From the NCBI GenBank assembly GCA_002440665.1, contig DJUX01000046.1, forward strand, positions 80,673 to 144,672: a stretch of 64,000 nucleotides of DNA. Reading direction: 5' to 3'. Below the pieces are notes generated by a model that did no database searches, was not told where the DNA came from, and saw nothing but the letters and a program-made list of their open reading frames with translations. Source of the stretch: Dechloromonas sp. UBA6271. Lineage in GTDB: Bacteria > Pseudomonadota > Gammaproteobacteria > Burkholderiales > Rhodocyclaceae. Position numbers and translations under genes: made by a program. Each line of letters opens with the position of its first letter. Positions within the stretch are counted from its first letter, which is position 1. Positions 43,441 through 52,527 of the stretch are shown here, one piece after another.

Positions 43441-44312
43441 AACACGGTGGCAAGCAGCGTCATCACCGCGAAGCCACTGGCCAGGCCGGCGGTCGCGGCC
43501 GCCTCGCGTCCCGGCTTGTGCGATGCCGGAATCAGTTCGTGGCCGACCACCCAAAGCATGGCGCCGGCGGCCGCCGCCATGGCAAGCGGCAGCGCGGCGC
43601 CGGCGATGCTGGTGGCGATGACGCCGAACAGGCCGCCGACCGGCTCGACGAGGCCGGTCGCCAGTGCGATCGCGGCTGCGCGCAATGGCGAAGCGCCGAG
43701 GGCGAGCAGGGCGCTGGCGACGATCCAGCCTTCCGGGATGTTCTGCAGGGCAATCCCGAGCGTCATGCCGTGGTCGGCGCCAGCCGCTGCGGCGACGCCG
43801 ACGGCGAGGCCTTCGGGCAGGTTGTGCAGGGCGATGGCGGTAACGACGAGGCCGAGACGCGGTGCGGCGTCCACTTCATCGAGCTGTTCGACATGGGCGT
43901 GCGGGAAGCGGCGGTCCATCTGCTGCATCAACTGCGTGCCGACAATGAAAGCGATGGCGGTAAGGAGGCCGAGTGCCGGCGGTGCCCCGCTGGCGGCCAC
44001 CGCTTGCACCGCCGGCACGAGCAGCGAGAAGAAGCTGGCGGCGAGCATCATGCCGCCGGCGAGGCCGAGCATCGGCGCCATCAGCTTCGGTTGCGGTCGA
44101 CGCAGAAAAAGCACCGGAATTGCCCCAAGGCCGGTGGCGAGTCCGGCGAGCAGGCTGGCCTGCAGGCCTTGCGCGGCCATCGGGTGAGCGGCCAGCCATT
44201 GCGCCGACTGTTCTAGGCCGAAGACGAAGGCGACGGCGGCGATGACGAGGCCGGCCCAGAGGCGGGGGCGGGCTGCGGGTCTGGCGTAGTGGCGGATGAC
44301 GAGTTGGGTCAT
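43437..44312 (-). CDS. ZIP-family divalent metal transporter
   Basis: Eight-helix inner-membrane importer of zinc or other divalent metals. The 291-residue protein has the metal-site motifs ALHNLPEGLAVGVAAAAG and ALQNIPEGWIVASALL (helices 4 and 5), and a His-containing loop (RRFPHAHVEQLDEVD). Near the N-terminal third it carries FLRRPQPKLMA, encoded over a copy of the dispersed repeat (44090-44124). Ends convergently on folB. Confidence 0.9.
   Translation of the reverse strand: MTQLVIRHYARPAARPRLWAGLVIAAVAFVFGLEQSAQWLAAHPMAAQGLQASLLAGLATGLGAIPVLFLRRPQPKLMAPMLGLAGGMMLAASFFSLLVPAVQAVAASGAPPALGLLTAIAFIVGTQLMQQMDRRFPHAHVEQLDEVDAAPRLGLVVTAIALHNLPEGLAVGVAAAAGADHGMTLGIALQNIPEGWIVASALLALGASPLRAAAIALATGLVEPVGGLFGVIATSIAGAALPLAMAAAAGAMLWVVGHELIPASHKPGREAAATAGLASGFAVMTLLATVF
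44090..44124 (+). repeat. Dispersed TGCGGTCGAC-family element, copy 8 (inside the ZIP gene)
   Basis: GTTGCGGTCGAC, GCAG, AAAAA, GCACCGG, AATTGCC. Exact core and both AT tracts, lying antisense in the ZIP transporter gene. Confidence 0.65.
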
Positions 44313-44404
44313 GGTGGCTCTCCTTCAGTGCTGGATACCACTTTACGTGTCGGCTATTTATAGCGCCAATCGATTGCTTAAATCCTGTCGATTGATGATA
44401 GCAA

Positions 44405-44896
44405 TCACCCCTTCAGTGCCGCCTCGACCGTCTTCGGGTTCAGCACGCGCAGGATGTCGTGCGGGTGTACGCCGACCAGATAGCCGCGGCGGCCGCCGTT
44501 GATGTAGATCAGCGGCAGGTCAAGGATGGACTTTTCCATATAGACCGGCATCGCTTTTTTGGTGCCGAACGGACTGGTGCCGCCGACCAGGTAGCCGGTG
44601 TGGCGGTTGGCGACTTCCGGCTTGCACGGTTCGACCTTCTTGCAGCCGATCTGGCGCGCCAGTTCCTTGGTCGACACCTTGCAGTCGCCGTGCATCAGGA
44701 CGACCAGCGGCTTGGCGTTCTCGTCCTCGAAGACCAGCGTCTTGACCACGGCGTGCTCGTCGACATTCAGTTCGCGCGCCGAAACCTTGGTGCCGCCGTG
44801 CTCTTCGTAGGCGTAAAGGTGGCTGGAAAAGGCGATTCGGTGCGCCTTGAGGAATTTGGTCGCCTGGGTTTCGGGGGCGTGATCAGATTTGTTCAT
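44405..44896 (-). CDS. ybaK: Cys-tRNA(Pro)/Cys-tRNA(Cys) deacylase YbaK
   Basis: Editing-domain protein that hydrolyses mischarged Cys-tRNA. The 163 residues include the YbaK/EbsC core: KTLVFEDENAKPLVVLMHGDCKVSTKEL, the nearby HTGYLVGGTSPFGTKKAMPVY (characteristic GxxPF-type loop) and INGGRRGYLVGVHPHD. The ATG at 44896 gives a family-sized protein; the frame runs upstream to 44992 without support. Confidence 0.93.
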   Translation of the reverse strand: MNKSDHAPETQATKFLKAHRIAFSSHLYAYEEHGGTKVSARELNVDEHAVVKTLVFEDENAKPLVVLMHGDCKVSTKELARQIGCKKVEPCKPEVANRHTGYLVGGTSPFGTKKAMPVYMEKSILDLPLIYINGGRRGYLVGVHPHDILRVLNPKTVEAALKG

Positions 44897-44952
44897 GCAA
44901 GCAATGACTGTCTTCGAAAAAATTTTACTTGGCACACGCAGCAAGCGACTCT

Positions 44953-45150
44953 TCAAGCATTTTTGGTTAGGGCCAGAAGCAGGAAAAAGCAACCGAGAAC
45001 CATGCCGGCAACACCGCCCTGCAGCAGCGTGAGTGTTTCAAAGCCGCCGATCCAGTGCTGTCCGGAGAGCCGAAGGAGGCCGCTAACAAGACACATGAGC
45101 AAACCGAGCAGGCCGGCGAGTCGGCCGACGGGAAGCAGGAATTTGTCCAT
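44953..45150 (-). CDS. Small two-helix membrane protein
   Basis: A 65-residue protein with two hydrophobic segments (RLAGLLGLLMCLVSGLLRL and GGVAGMVLGCFFLLLALT). GAGGATATAGAA gives a good ribosome binding site for the ATG at 45150. It lies between ybaK and xerD on the same strand. No family recognised; probably an inner-membrane helper. Confidence 0.75.
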   Translation of the reverse strand: MDKFLLPVGRLAGLLGLLMCLVSGLLRLSGQHWIGGFETLTLLQGGVAGMVLGCFFLLLALTKNA

Positions 45151-45248
45151 TTCTATATCCTCAGTTTTTGTAGTCGAATTATCGGGTGCGTGTTATTTGA
45201 ATTTCACAACAATCATATTCCTAAGCGGGGCTTGGTGGGCAACACGGT

Positions 45249-46169
45249 TCAACCGCGCGGGTGGTGTATCGCGTGCAGGCTCTTCAGGCGTTCCCGCGCC
45301 ACGTGGGTATAGATTTGCGTCGTCGAGATGTCGGCGTGGCCGAGCAGCAGTTGCACAACGCGCAGGTCGGCGCCGTGGTTGAGCAGGTGGGTGGCGAATG
45401 CGTGGCGCAGGACATGCGGCGAGAGTTTTTCCGGGGCGATGCTGGCGACCGCCGCATAACGCTTGATCAGTTGCCAGAAAGCCTGGCGGGTCATGGCGCC
45501 GCCGCGCGCGGTGACGAACAGGGCGTCGTTCTGCTGGCCCTTGAGGATGTCAGGGCGGGCCTCGTTCAGGTAGCGGCCCAGCCAGTCGATGGCGAGCTCG
45601 CCAAGCGGCACCAGGCGTTCCCTGCTGCCCTTGCCAAGGGCGCGCAGCACGTTGTCGTTGAAGCTGACTTCGTGGATTTTCAGATTGACCAGCTCGGAGA
45701 CGCGCAGGCCGGTGGCGTAAAGAGTTTCCAGCATGGCGCGGTCGCGCAGGCCGAGCGGGGTGTCGAGGTCGGGGGCGGCGAGCAGGCTGTCGACCTGCTT
45801 CTCGGACATGACTTTGGGCAGGCGTGAGGGGCGGGTCGGGTTGGCGAGTTTGAGAGTCGGGTCGGCGACGATGCGGCCGCGCGCCAGTTGCCAGCGGTAG
45901 AAGCGGCGCAGGGTCGACAGATAGCGCGACTGCGAGCTGGCGCGCGTCTGGCGCGAAAGGTGGGCGATGAAGGCGGTCAGCGTCGTTTCGCGAATGTCGA
46001 GCAACGGCTCGCCGGCGCTGTCGGCCAGCCACAGCGCCAGTCGCCCGAGGTCGGAACGATAGCTGTCGAGCGTCGCCCTGGCCAGGCCGTCTTCCAGCCA
46101 CAGCGCGTCGCAGAAGGTGTCGATCTCGGCGAGATCAGCCGCGCGTGCCGGCAAATCCCCTGCCTTCAT
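45249..46169 (-). CDS. xerD: Tyrosine recombinase XerD
   Basis: Site-specific recombinase resolving chromosome dimers at dif together with XerC. 306 residues: SAM-like N-terminal domain (FCDALWLEDGLARATLDSYRSDLGRL), catalytic Arg in TGLRVSELVNL near residue 155, HVLRHAFATHLLNHGADLR (His and Arg) near 250 and the Tyr in ISTTQIYTHV near 285. The start at 46169 overlaps the end of ogt by 35 bases. The VMSEKQVDSLL segment is typical XerD. Confidence 0.94.
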   Translation of the reverse strand: MKAGDLPARAADLAEIDTFCDALWLEDGLARATLDSYRSDLGRLALWLADSAGEPLLDIRETTLTAFIAHLSRQTRASSQSRYLSTLRRFYRWQLARGRIVADPTLKLANPTRPSRLPKVMSEKQVDSLLAAPDLDTPLGLRDRAMLETLYATGLRVSELVNLKIHEVSFNDNVLRALGKGSRERLVPLGELAIDWLGRYLNEARPDILKGQQNDALFVTARGGAMTRQAFWQLIKRYAAVASIAPEKLSPHVLRHAFATHLLNHGADLRVVQLLLGHADISTTQIYTHVARERLKSLHAIHHPRG

Positions 46170-46626
46170 GCTGCAGCAGCCAGCGCTTGATGTCGAGCAG
46201 GAAGCCGCCGCCGTGCCGGGCGAAGCCACCCAGCCCGCCGCCGCTGGCGACCACGCGGTGGCAGGGAACGACGAGCGGGAACGGGTTGGCACCGCAGGCC
46301 TGGCCGACGGCGCGCGGGGCGTTTCTGAGGTTTTTCGCTACCTCGCCGTAGGTCAGTGTCACGCCGGCCGGGATGGCGGCGATTTCGCCCCAGACGCGGC
46401 GCTGGAAGGTGGTGCCGGAAGGGCGCAGCGGCAGGCCGAACTGGAAGGCCGGGTCGGCCAGATAGGCGTGCAGTTGGCGGACGGCTTCGGCGGCCAGCGG
46501 ATTGGCCGGGGCCTGTTCCGGGCGCGGTTCGAGGAACTCGATCTCGATGATTTCCTCGTCGTCGCAGCGCACGCCGAGGGCGAAGCCGGGGGTGGCGACG
46601 ATGGCCTGGTAGCTTGCTTCAGCCAC
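46135..46626 (-). CDS. ogt: Methylated-DNA-protein cysteine methyltransferase
   Basis: Repairs O6-methylguanine by transfer to its own cysteine. The 163-residue protein has the helix-turn-helix-like YGEVAKNLRNAPRAVGQACGANPFPLVVPCHRVV with the acceptor Cys in PCHRV (near residue 128) and the GGFARHG segment behind it. It ends overlapping xerD. The dispersed repeat copy 9 lies just before its start. Confidence 0.92.
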   Translation of the reverse strand: MAEASYQAIVATPGFALGVRCDDEEIIEIEFLEPRPEQAPANPLAAEAVRQLHAYLADPAFQFGLPLRPSGTTFQRRVWGEIAAIPAGVTLTYGEVAKNLRNAPRAVGQACGANPFPLVVPCHRVVASGGGLGGFARHGGGFLLDIKRWLLQHEGRGFAGTRG

Positions 46627-46637
46627 GGTGTTGCCCT

Positions 46638-46673
46638 CCTGTTGCGGTCGACTGCCGGAAAATGCCGAAAATG
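46638..46673 (+). repeat. Dispersed TGCGGTCGAC-family element, copy 9
   Basis: CTGTTGCGGTCGAC, TGCC, GGAAAATG, CCG, AAAATGC. Exact core and two A-rich tracts ten bases apart; it fills the ogt-proA gap. Confidence 0.8.
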
Positions 46674-46675
46674 CT

Positions 46676-47944
46676 TCAGCCCCTTACGTGCCCGTCACCC
46701 AGCACGACCCACTTCTGGCTGGTCAGCCCTTCAAGGCCGACCGGCCCACGGGCGTGGATCTTGTCGGTCGAGATGCCGATCTCGGCACCCAGGCCGTACT
46801 CGAACCCATCGGCGAAGCGCGTCGAGGCATTGATCATGACCGAGGCTGAATCGACCTCGCGCAGGAAGCGCATGGCCTTCGGGTGGTTGTCGGTGACGAT
46901 GGCCTCGGTGTGGTGCGACGAGTACTGGTTGATGTGCGCGATCGCCCCGTCGATGCCGGCGACGACCTTGACCGAGATGATCGGCGCCAGGTACTCGGTG
47001 TAGTAATCCTCTTCGCTGGCCGGCACGGCTTCCTTGACGATGGCGCAGGTTTCCGCGCAGCCGCGGATCTCGACGCCCTTGGCGGTCAGCATGTGGGCGA
47101 TCGGCGGCAGCAGCATGGCGGCGACCGAGCGGTCGACCAAAAGCGACTCGGCGGTGTTGCAGGTGCCGTAGCGCTGGGTCTTGGCGTTCTCGACGATTTT
47201 CAGCGCCTTGTTCGGATCGGCTTCCTCTTCCAGATAGACGTGGCAGTTGCCGTCGAGGTGCTGGATCATTGGCACCCGCGATTCGGCCAGCAGGCGGGCG
47301 ATCAGGCCCTTGCCGCCGCGCGGCACGATGACATCGACAAATTCGCGCATGGTGATCAGTTCGCCGACCGCGGCGCGGTCGGTGGTGGCGATGACCTGCA
47401 CGGCATCGGCCGGCAGCCCGGCGGCTTGCAAGCCTTCGTGAACCAGCGCGGCGATGGCGCGGTTGGAGCGGATGGCTTCCGAACCGCCGCGCAGGATGGC
47501 GGCGTTGCCGGATTTCAGGCACAGCGCCGCGGCATCGGCGGTGACGTTCGGCCGCGCTTCGTAGATGATGCCGATGACGCCGAGCGGCACGCGCATCTTG
47601 CCAACCTGGATGCCGGACGGGCGGTACTTGATGTCGGTCATTTCGCCGATCGGGTCGGCCAGCGTGGCGACCTGTTCGACGCCTTCGGCCATGCTTTCGA
47701 CGCCCTTGGCGGACAATGTCAGGCGATCGATCATCGCGCTGTCGAGGCCGGCGGCACGGGCGGCGGCCAGGTCCTCCTGATTGGCGGCGACCAGCGCAGC
47801 GCTTTCGCGGCGGATGGCGGTGGCGATGTGGAGCAGGGCGGCGTTCTTCTCGGCCGTGGTGGCACCGGCAAGGCGGCGCGAGGCGGCGCGGGCCTGACGG
47901 CCGACGGTCTGCATGTATTCCTTGATGTCCATGATAGTTTTCAT
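46676..47944 (-). CDS. proA: Gamma-glutamyl phosphate reductase ProA
   Basis: NADPH-dependent reductase of proline synthesis. Aldehyde-dehydrogenase-fold protein of about 420 residues with GVIGIIYEARPNVTADAAALCLKSGNAAILRGGSEA (near 115-150), the catalytic Cys in KTQRYGTCNTAESLLVD (near 280) and SSHHTEAIVTDNH (near 350). ATGs at 47944 and 47932 are both possible starts; neither has a strong ribosome binding site. Confidence 0.96.
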   Translation of the reverse strand: MKTIMDIKEYMQTVGRQARAASRRLAGATTAEKNAALLHIATAIRRESAALVAANQEDLAAARAAGLDSAMIDRLTLSAKGVESMAEGVEQVATLADPIGEMTDIKYRPSGIQVGKMRVPLGVIGIIYEARPNVTADAAALCLKSGNAAILRGGSEAIRSNRAIAALVHEGLQAAGLPADAVQVIATTDRAAVGELITMREFVDVIVPRGGKGLIARLLAESRVPMIQHLDGNCHVYLEEEADPNKALKIVENAKTQRYGTCNTAESLLVDRSVAAMLLPPIAHMLTAKGVEIRGCAETCAIVKEAVPASEEDYYTEYLAPIISVKVVAGIDGAIAHINQYSSHHTEAIVTDNHPKAMRFLREVDSASVMINASTRFADGFEYGLGAEIGISTDKIHARGPVGLEGLTSQKWVVLGDGHVRG

Positions 47945-48044
47945 GCGGGCAAAGGAACATTATAGCCAGCAAATTTAGGGGGAACTTCCGGAAGCGGGTA
48001 AACTCTTATCCGCAATGACAACATGGGTTTCCATCGGGGACAAG

Positions 48045-48290
48045 ATGGCTGAGAAATTGATTCTGCCGGCCGAAGTTAAGGTTTGTGCAACTTGCAGTTT
48101 TTGGGATGGCGAACGCCACGTGGATACGGAAATGAAACTGGTCGTCGTGGATCACGATTGCCATGGCGTGTGCATGGTTCAGGATGCCCGGAAACCCGGA
48201 ATCCACGATATCCGCAAGGAGTGCGCGTGCATTTGGGAAGACCTCGAACCGGATGACCTCGAACCGGGTGACGAGGCGTCTGCCGCTTGA
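48045..48290 (+). CDS. Small Cys-rich protein, probable zinc binder
   Basis: An 81-residue protein: KVCATCSFWDGERH near residue 10 (CxxC), a DHDCHGVCMVQDA element near 40 and a KECACIWEDLEPD tail. About six Cys in pairs suggest a small zinc-binding domain with a basic/acidic tail. The ATG at 48045 follows GGGGACAAG; an ATG at 48015 extends the protein by ten residues. Convergent with holA. No family recognised. Confidence 0.65.
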   Translation: MAEKLILPAEVKVCATCSFWDGERHVDTEMKLVVVDHDCHGVCMVQDARKPGIHDIRKECACIWEDLEPDDLEPGDEASAA

Positions 48291-49298
48291 TTATTTCTGC
48301 GTGCTCAGGCTCAGGCCGAGACGCAGGAATTCTTCCCAGATGTTGCCCTGACCGACGCCCTTGGCGAGCCGGTCGATTTTTCCCGCATGTTGCAGCGCCG
48401 CTTCGAGTGTTGCGGTCGACAGCCGTTGCAAGGCCTTTTTCACCGGGTTCTGGCGCGGCCCCCAGACTTTCGCTTCCTTGAGCAACTGGTCCAGCGGCCG
48501 GCCGCGGTCGAGGCCGCTACGCAGGATCGCCAGCGCCCGGATTTCCTCGCTCATCGCCCACAGCACCAGCGGCGGCGCCTCGCCTTCGTGCATCAGGCCG
48601 TCCAGCGTCCGGCTCAGGCGGGCGATATCGCCCGCCAGCAGGGCTTCGCGCAGGCCGTCGATGTCGTAGCGGGCGACGTTGAGCACCGCCTCGCGAATCT
48701 GCGCCAGCGAAAGGGCGCCGGCCGGATAAAGCAGGCCGAGCTTCTGGATTTCCTGGTGCGCGGCGAGCAGGTTGCCTTCGACGCGCTCGGCGATGAATTT
48801 CAGGCTGTCGAGGTCGGCGCTCTGCTGCTGGCGGCGCAGGCGGCCGGCGATCCAGCCTGGCAGTTCGGCCAAGGGCGGCGCGTTCAGCTTGATCGCCACC
48901 CCGGCATTGACCAGCGTCGTGAACCAGACGGCCTTCTCCTCGCGCCAGTCGAGTTCCGGCAGGGTGACCAGCAGCAGGTTGTCGGGCGACAGGTTGCGGC
49001 ACCAGTCCTGCAGGGCCGCGCCACCCTCCTTGCCCGGCTTGCCGGTCGGGATGCGCAGGTCGATCAGCTTGCGGTCGCCGAACAATGACATATTGCCGCC
49101 GGCGGCCAGCAGCTGGCCCCAGTCGAAATGCGGCAGGACGGTCAGCACCTCGCGCTCGCTGTAGCCCTGCTGGCGCGCACGGGCGCGAATGGCGTCGGCA
49201 GCCTCGATGACTAGCAGTGGTTCGTCGCCATAAACCACGTAAAGCGGACGCAACTCGCGTTCGAGGTGAGCGGCGAGTTGTTCGCCCTTGAGCAGCAT
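48291..49298 (-). CDS. holA: DNA polymerase III delta subunit HolA
   Basis: Clamp-loader subunit that opens the beta clamp. 335 residues with the N-terminal delta block (LLKGEQLAAHLERELRPLYVVYGDEPLLV near residue 2) and the domain-II/III helices including NLLAAHQEIQKLGLL and AVLNVARYDIDGLREALL. It starts one base into lptE's stop, so both are translated together. It carries a copy of the dispersed repeat in its C-terminal part. Confidence 0.92.
   Translation of the reverse strand: MLLKGEQLAAHLERELRPLYVVYGDEPLLVIEAADAIRARARQQGYSEREVLTVLPHFDWGQLLAAGGNMSLFGDRKLIDLRIPTGKPGKEGGAALQDWCRNLSPDNLLLVTLPELDWREEKAVWFTTLVNAGVAIKLNAPPLAELPGWIAGRLRRQQQSADLDSLKFIAERVEGNLLAAHQEIQKLGLLYPAGALSLAQIREAVLNVARYDIDGLREALLAGDIARLSRTLDGLMHEGEAPPLVLWAMSEEIRALAILRSGLDRGRPLDQLLKEAKVWGPRQNPVKKALQRLSTATLEAALQHAGKIDRLAKGVGQGNIWEEFLRLGLSLSTQK
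48407..48442 (+). repeat. Dispersed TGCGGTCGAC-family element, copy 10 (inside holA)
   Basis: TGTTGCGGTCGAC, AGCCGTTGCAAGGC, CTTTTTCAC. Exact core with one AT tract at the second position. It lies antisense within holA. Confidence 0.5.
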
Positions 49299-49822
49299 CA
49301 GTCGTCGTCTTCGTCGAGGTCGGGGTTCTTCGGCTTGATCAGCGACAGCCGGCGCACGATCTGGTTGACCAGGTCGTTGTTCATGTCGCGCCAGAGCAGG
49401 CCTTCTTCCAGATCCTTGGCCAGGATGTTGGAGTCGCTGTAGGTGATGTCGCGCGACAGGTTGATCTCGTTCGGCGCCACCAGTTCGCGCCCCTTTGCGT
49501 CGACCAGCCGGAAGCGGTAATTCAGCTGCAGGCGATATTCGGTCACGCGCCCCTGGGCATTGACGCTGAGGATGGTCTTGATGCGACTGTCCTGCAATTG
49601 CTGGAATACCGCTTCGGCATCCTTGGCGCTGTCGACGATCTTCGTCTGGCCGGTGGCGCCGATGTAGCGCTGCAGCCAGATGCGTACGTCGGCGGTTTCC
49701 GGCAAGGCGATGTACAGCGTCTTGTAGGGCAGGTTGCTGTTGCTGCCGCGTAACTGGAAGCCACAGCCGGCAACGACGGCTGCCATGAGCAGGGCAAGGA
49801 CGATGCGGAGCGGGAGGCGCAT
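49298..49822 (-). CDS. lptE: LPS-assembly lipoprotein LptE
   Basis: Outer-membrane lipoprotein of the LptD/E translocon. 174 residues with a lipobox in the signal peptide (VVAGCGFQLRG), followed by the GSNSNLPYKTLYIALPET segment typical of LptE. It lies between leuS and holA, the conserved order. Confidence 0.93.
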   Translation of the reverse strand: MRLPLRIVLALLMAAVVAGCGFQLRGSNSNLPYKTLYIALPETADVRIWLQRYIGATGQTKIVDSAKDAEAVFQQLQDSRIKTILSVNAQGRVTEYRLQLNYRFRLVDAKGRELVAPNEINLSRDITYSDSNILAKDLEEGLLWRDMNNDLVNQIVRRLSLIKPKNPDLDEDDD

Positions 49823-49831
49823 GAAGCTTCC

Positions 49832-52444
49832 TTAGACGACGATATTGACCAGACGGCCCGGCACAACGACAACCTTCTTGGCCGGCTTGCCTTCCATGAA
49901 CTTGACGGCGCCTTCCGAGGCCAGCGCGGCGGCTTCGATGCTCGCCTTGTCGGCCTCGGCAGAAACGCGAATGGAACCGCGCAGCTTGCCGTTGACCTGC
50001 ACCATGAGCTCGATCTCGTCCTGCTTGAGGGCCGCCGGATCGGCCTTCGGGAAGGCCTGGACGCCGGCATCCTGGCCCGGCTTCAGCTCGGCGTAGAGCG
50101 CCTGGCCGATGTGCGGGACGATGGGGAAGAGCAGCAGGGCGATGCTTTCCAGCGTTTCCTGCGCTAGGGCGCGGCCAGTGGCGTTATTGAGGTCGCACTT
50201 GTCGTAGGCGTTGAGCAATTCCATGACGGCGGCGATGGCCGTGTTGAACTGCTTGCGCCGGCCGTAATCGTCGGCGACCTTGCCCATGGTCTGGTGCAAC
50301 TTGCGCCGGAGGTCGGCTTGTGCGGTCGACAGGGATTTTTGCTCAAATTTGGCATCGACGAGGCCGGCCTGCACGTGGTCGTAAGTCGTCTTCCACAAAC
50401 GGCGCAGGAAGCGGTAAGCCCCTTCGACGCCGGCGTCGGACCATTCCAGCGACTGGTCGGGCGGCGAGGCGAACATGATGAACAGACGGGCCGTGTCGGC
50501 GCCGTACTGGTCGATCAGGGCCTGTGGATCGACACCGTTGTTCTTCGACTTCGACATCTTCTCGGTGCCGCCGATCACCACCGGCAGGCCGTCGGCCTTC
50601 AGGGTGGCGCCGGTCGGCCGGCCGCGCTCGTCGGTGACGACGTCCACATCGGCCGGGTTGATCCACTGCTTCTTGCCGCCATCGAGATCGCGGTAGAAGG
50701 TCGGGGCGACGACCATGCCCTGGGTCAGCAGGTTGGCGAAAGGTTCGCCGAGATCGCCGATCAGGCCGACGTCACGCATGAGCTTGGTGAAGAAGCGCGA
50801 GTACAGTAGGTGCAGGATGGCGTGCTCGATACCGCCGATGTACTGGTCGATGCCGCCCTTGCACCAGTAGGCGACGCGCTCATCGACCATGGCCGTGGCG
50901 TTGTCCGGACAGGCGTAGCGCAGGAAATACCAGGACGACTCGAAGAAGGTGTCCATGGTGTCGGTTTCGCGCCGGGCGTCGCCGCCACACTTCGGGCACT
51001 TGCACTCGTAGAACTCGGGCATCTTGGCCAAGGGCGAGCCGGCGCCGGTGATCTCGACGTTCTCCGGCAGGACGACCGGCAACTGGTCATCGGGCACCGG
51101 CACGTCGCCGCAGTTCTTGCAGTGGATGATCGGAATCGGACAACCCCAGTAGCGCTGGCGGGAAATGCCCCAGTCGCGCAGGCGGAACTGGACTTTCTTG
51201 TCGCCGAGGCCCTTGGCGGCAAGGTCGGCAGCGATGGCATCGACGGCGGCTTCGTAGCCAAGGCCGTCGTATTTGCCGGAATTGACCAGCACGCCGCGCT
51301 GCTTGTCGGCATACCACTCGGCCCAGGCTTCGTGGCTGAAGGAGGTTTCACCATCGACGGCGACAACCTGCTTGATCGGCAGGTTGTATTTCAGGGCAAA
51401 GGCGAAATCGCGCTCGTCGTGGGCCGGCACGGCCATCACGGCGCCGTCGCCGTAGCTCATGAGCACGTAGTTGCCGACCCAGACTTCGACCTGTTCCCCG
51501 GTCAGCGGGTGGGTGACGTAGATGCCGGTCGGCATCCCTTTCTTTTCCATCGTCGCGAGGTCGGCTTCGGCGACGCCGCCCTTCTTGCATTCTTCGATGA
51601 AGGCGGCAAGTTCCGGGTTGTTGGCGGCAGCGCGGGTCGCCAGCGGATGCTCGGCGGCGACGGCGACGAAGGTGACGCCCATGATGGTGTCGGCGCGGGT
51701 GGTGAATACCCACAGCTTGTCGTCGGGGTTGTCGACGAGCGGGAAGGCGAAGCGGACGCCGGTGCTCTTGCCGATCCAGTTTTTCTGCATCAGGCGGACC
51801 TGCTCGGGCCAGCCCGGCAGGTTGTCCAGCTCAGACAGCAGTTCTTCGGCGTAGGCGGTTATCTTCATGTAATACATGGGGATCTCGCGCTTTTCGATCA
51901 GCGCGCCGGAACGCCAGCCGCGGCCGTCGATAACCTGTTCGTTGGCGAGCACGGTGTGATCAACCGGGTCCCAGTTCACGGTGCCGAGCTTCTTGTAGAC
52001 CAGTCCCTTTTCATAGAGACGGGTAAACAGCCATTGTTCCCAGCGGTAGTACTCGGGCGTGCAGGTCGCGAATTCGCGTTCCCAGTCGATGGCGAAGCCG
52101 AGCGACTGCAGCTGTTTGCGCATGTAATCGATATTGGAGTAAGTCCAGCCGGCCGGCGGTACGTTATTTTGCAGTGCAGCATTTTCGGCCGGCATGCCGA
52201 AGGCGTCCCAGCCCATCGGCTGCAGCACGTTGTAGCCCTGCATCTTGTGGAAACGCGAGAGCACGTCACCGATGGTGTAGTTGCGGACGTGGCCCATGTG
52301 CAGTTTCCCGGACGGATACGGGAACATCGACAGGCAGTAGTACTTGGGCTTGGCGGTATCTTCGACGGCGCGGGCGGCGCCGGTCCGGTCCCAGTGCTGC
52401 TGGACGGCGCGTTCGATATCGGCGGGGGTGTATTTGTCCTGCAT
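49832..52444 (-). CDS. leuS: Leucyl-tRNA synthetase
   Basis: Class I synthetase with 870 residues. FPYPSGKLHMGHVRNYTIGD (HIGH-type motif near residue 40), the editing domain with GVTFVAVAAEHPLA, KMSKSKNNGVDPQ (KMSKS near 620) and the anticodon-binding end. The ATG at 52444 (MQDKYTPAD) is favoured over the TTG nine bases upstream. A copy of the dispersed repeat lies near codons for KFEQKSLSTAQADLR. First gene of leuS-lptE-holA. Confidence 0.97.
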   Translation of the reverse strand: MQDKYTPADIERAVQQHWDRTGAARAVEDTAKPKYYCLSMFPYPSGKLHMGHVRNYTIGDVLSRFHKMQGYNVLQPMGWDAFGMPAENAALQNNVPPAGWTYSNIDYMRKQLQSLGFAIDWEREFATCTPEYYRWEQWLFTRLYEKGLVYKKLGTVNWDPVDHTVLANEQVIDGRGWRSGALIEKREIPMYYMKITAYAEELLSELDNLPGWPEQVRLMQKNWIGKSTGVRFAFPLVDNPDDKLWVFTTRADTIMGVTFVAVAAEHPLATRAAANNPELAAFIEECKKGGVAEADLATMEKKGMPTGIYVTHPLTGEQVEVWVGNYVLMSYGDGAVMAVPAHDERDFAFALKYNLPIKQVVAVDGETSFSHEAWAEWYADKQRGVLVNSGKYDGLGYEAAVDAIAADLAAKGLGDKKVQFRLRDWGISRQRYWGCPIPIIHCKNCGDVPVPDDQLPVVLPENVEITGAGSPLAKMPEFYECKCPKCGGDARRETDTMDTFFESSWYFLRYACPDNATAMVDERVAYWCKGGIDQYIGGIEHAILHLLYSRFFTKLMRDVGLIGDLGEPFANLLTQGMVVAPTFYRDLDGGKKQWINPADVDVVTDERGRPTGATLKADGLPVVIGGTEKMSKSKNNGVDPQALIDQYGADTARLFIMFASPPDQSLEWSDAGVEGAYRFLRRLWKTTYDHVQAGLVDAKFEQKSLSTAQADLRRKLHQTMGKVADDYGRRKQFNTAIAAVMELLNAYDKCDLNNATGRALAQETLESIALLLFPIVPHIGQALYAELKPGQDAGVQAFPKADPAALKQDEIELMVQVNGKLRGSIRVSAEADKASIEAAALASEGAVKFMEGKPAKKVVVVPGRLVNIVV
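50318..50353 (+). repeat. Dispersed TGCGGTCGAC-family element, copy 11 (inside leuS)
   Basis: TTGTGCGGTCGAC, AGGG, ATTTTTG, CTC, AAATTTGGC. Exact core and two AT tracts in the standard spacing; it lies antisense in a variable linker of leuS. Confidence 0.65.
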
Positions 52445-52527
52445 GAGCGGCAATCGGCGGAAATCTGGAATACCGCAAATTATACGCGTGTTTGCACCCC
52501 CGCCCGGGGCGCAGCGGGTTGCCTCGC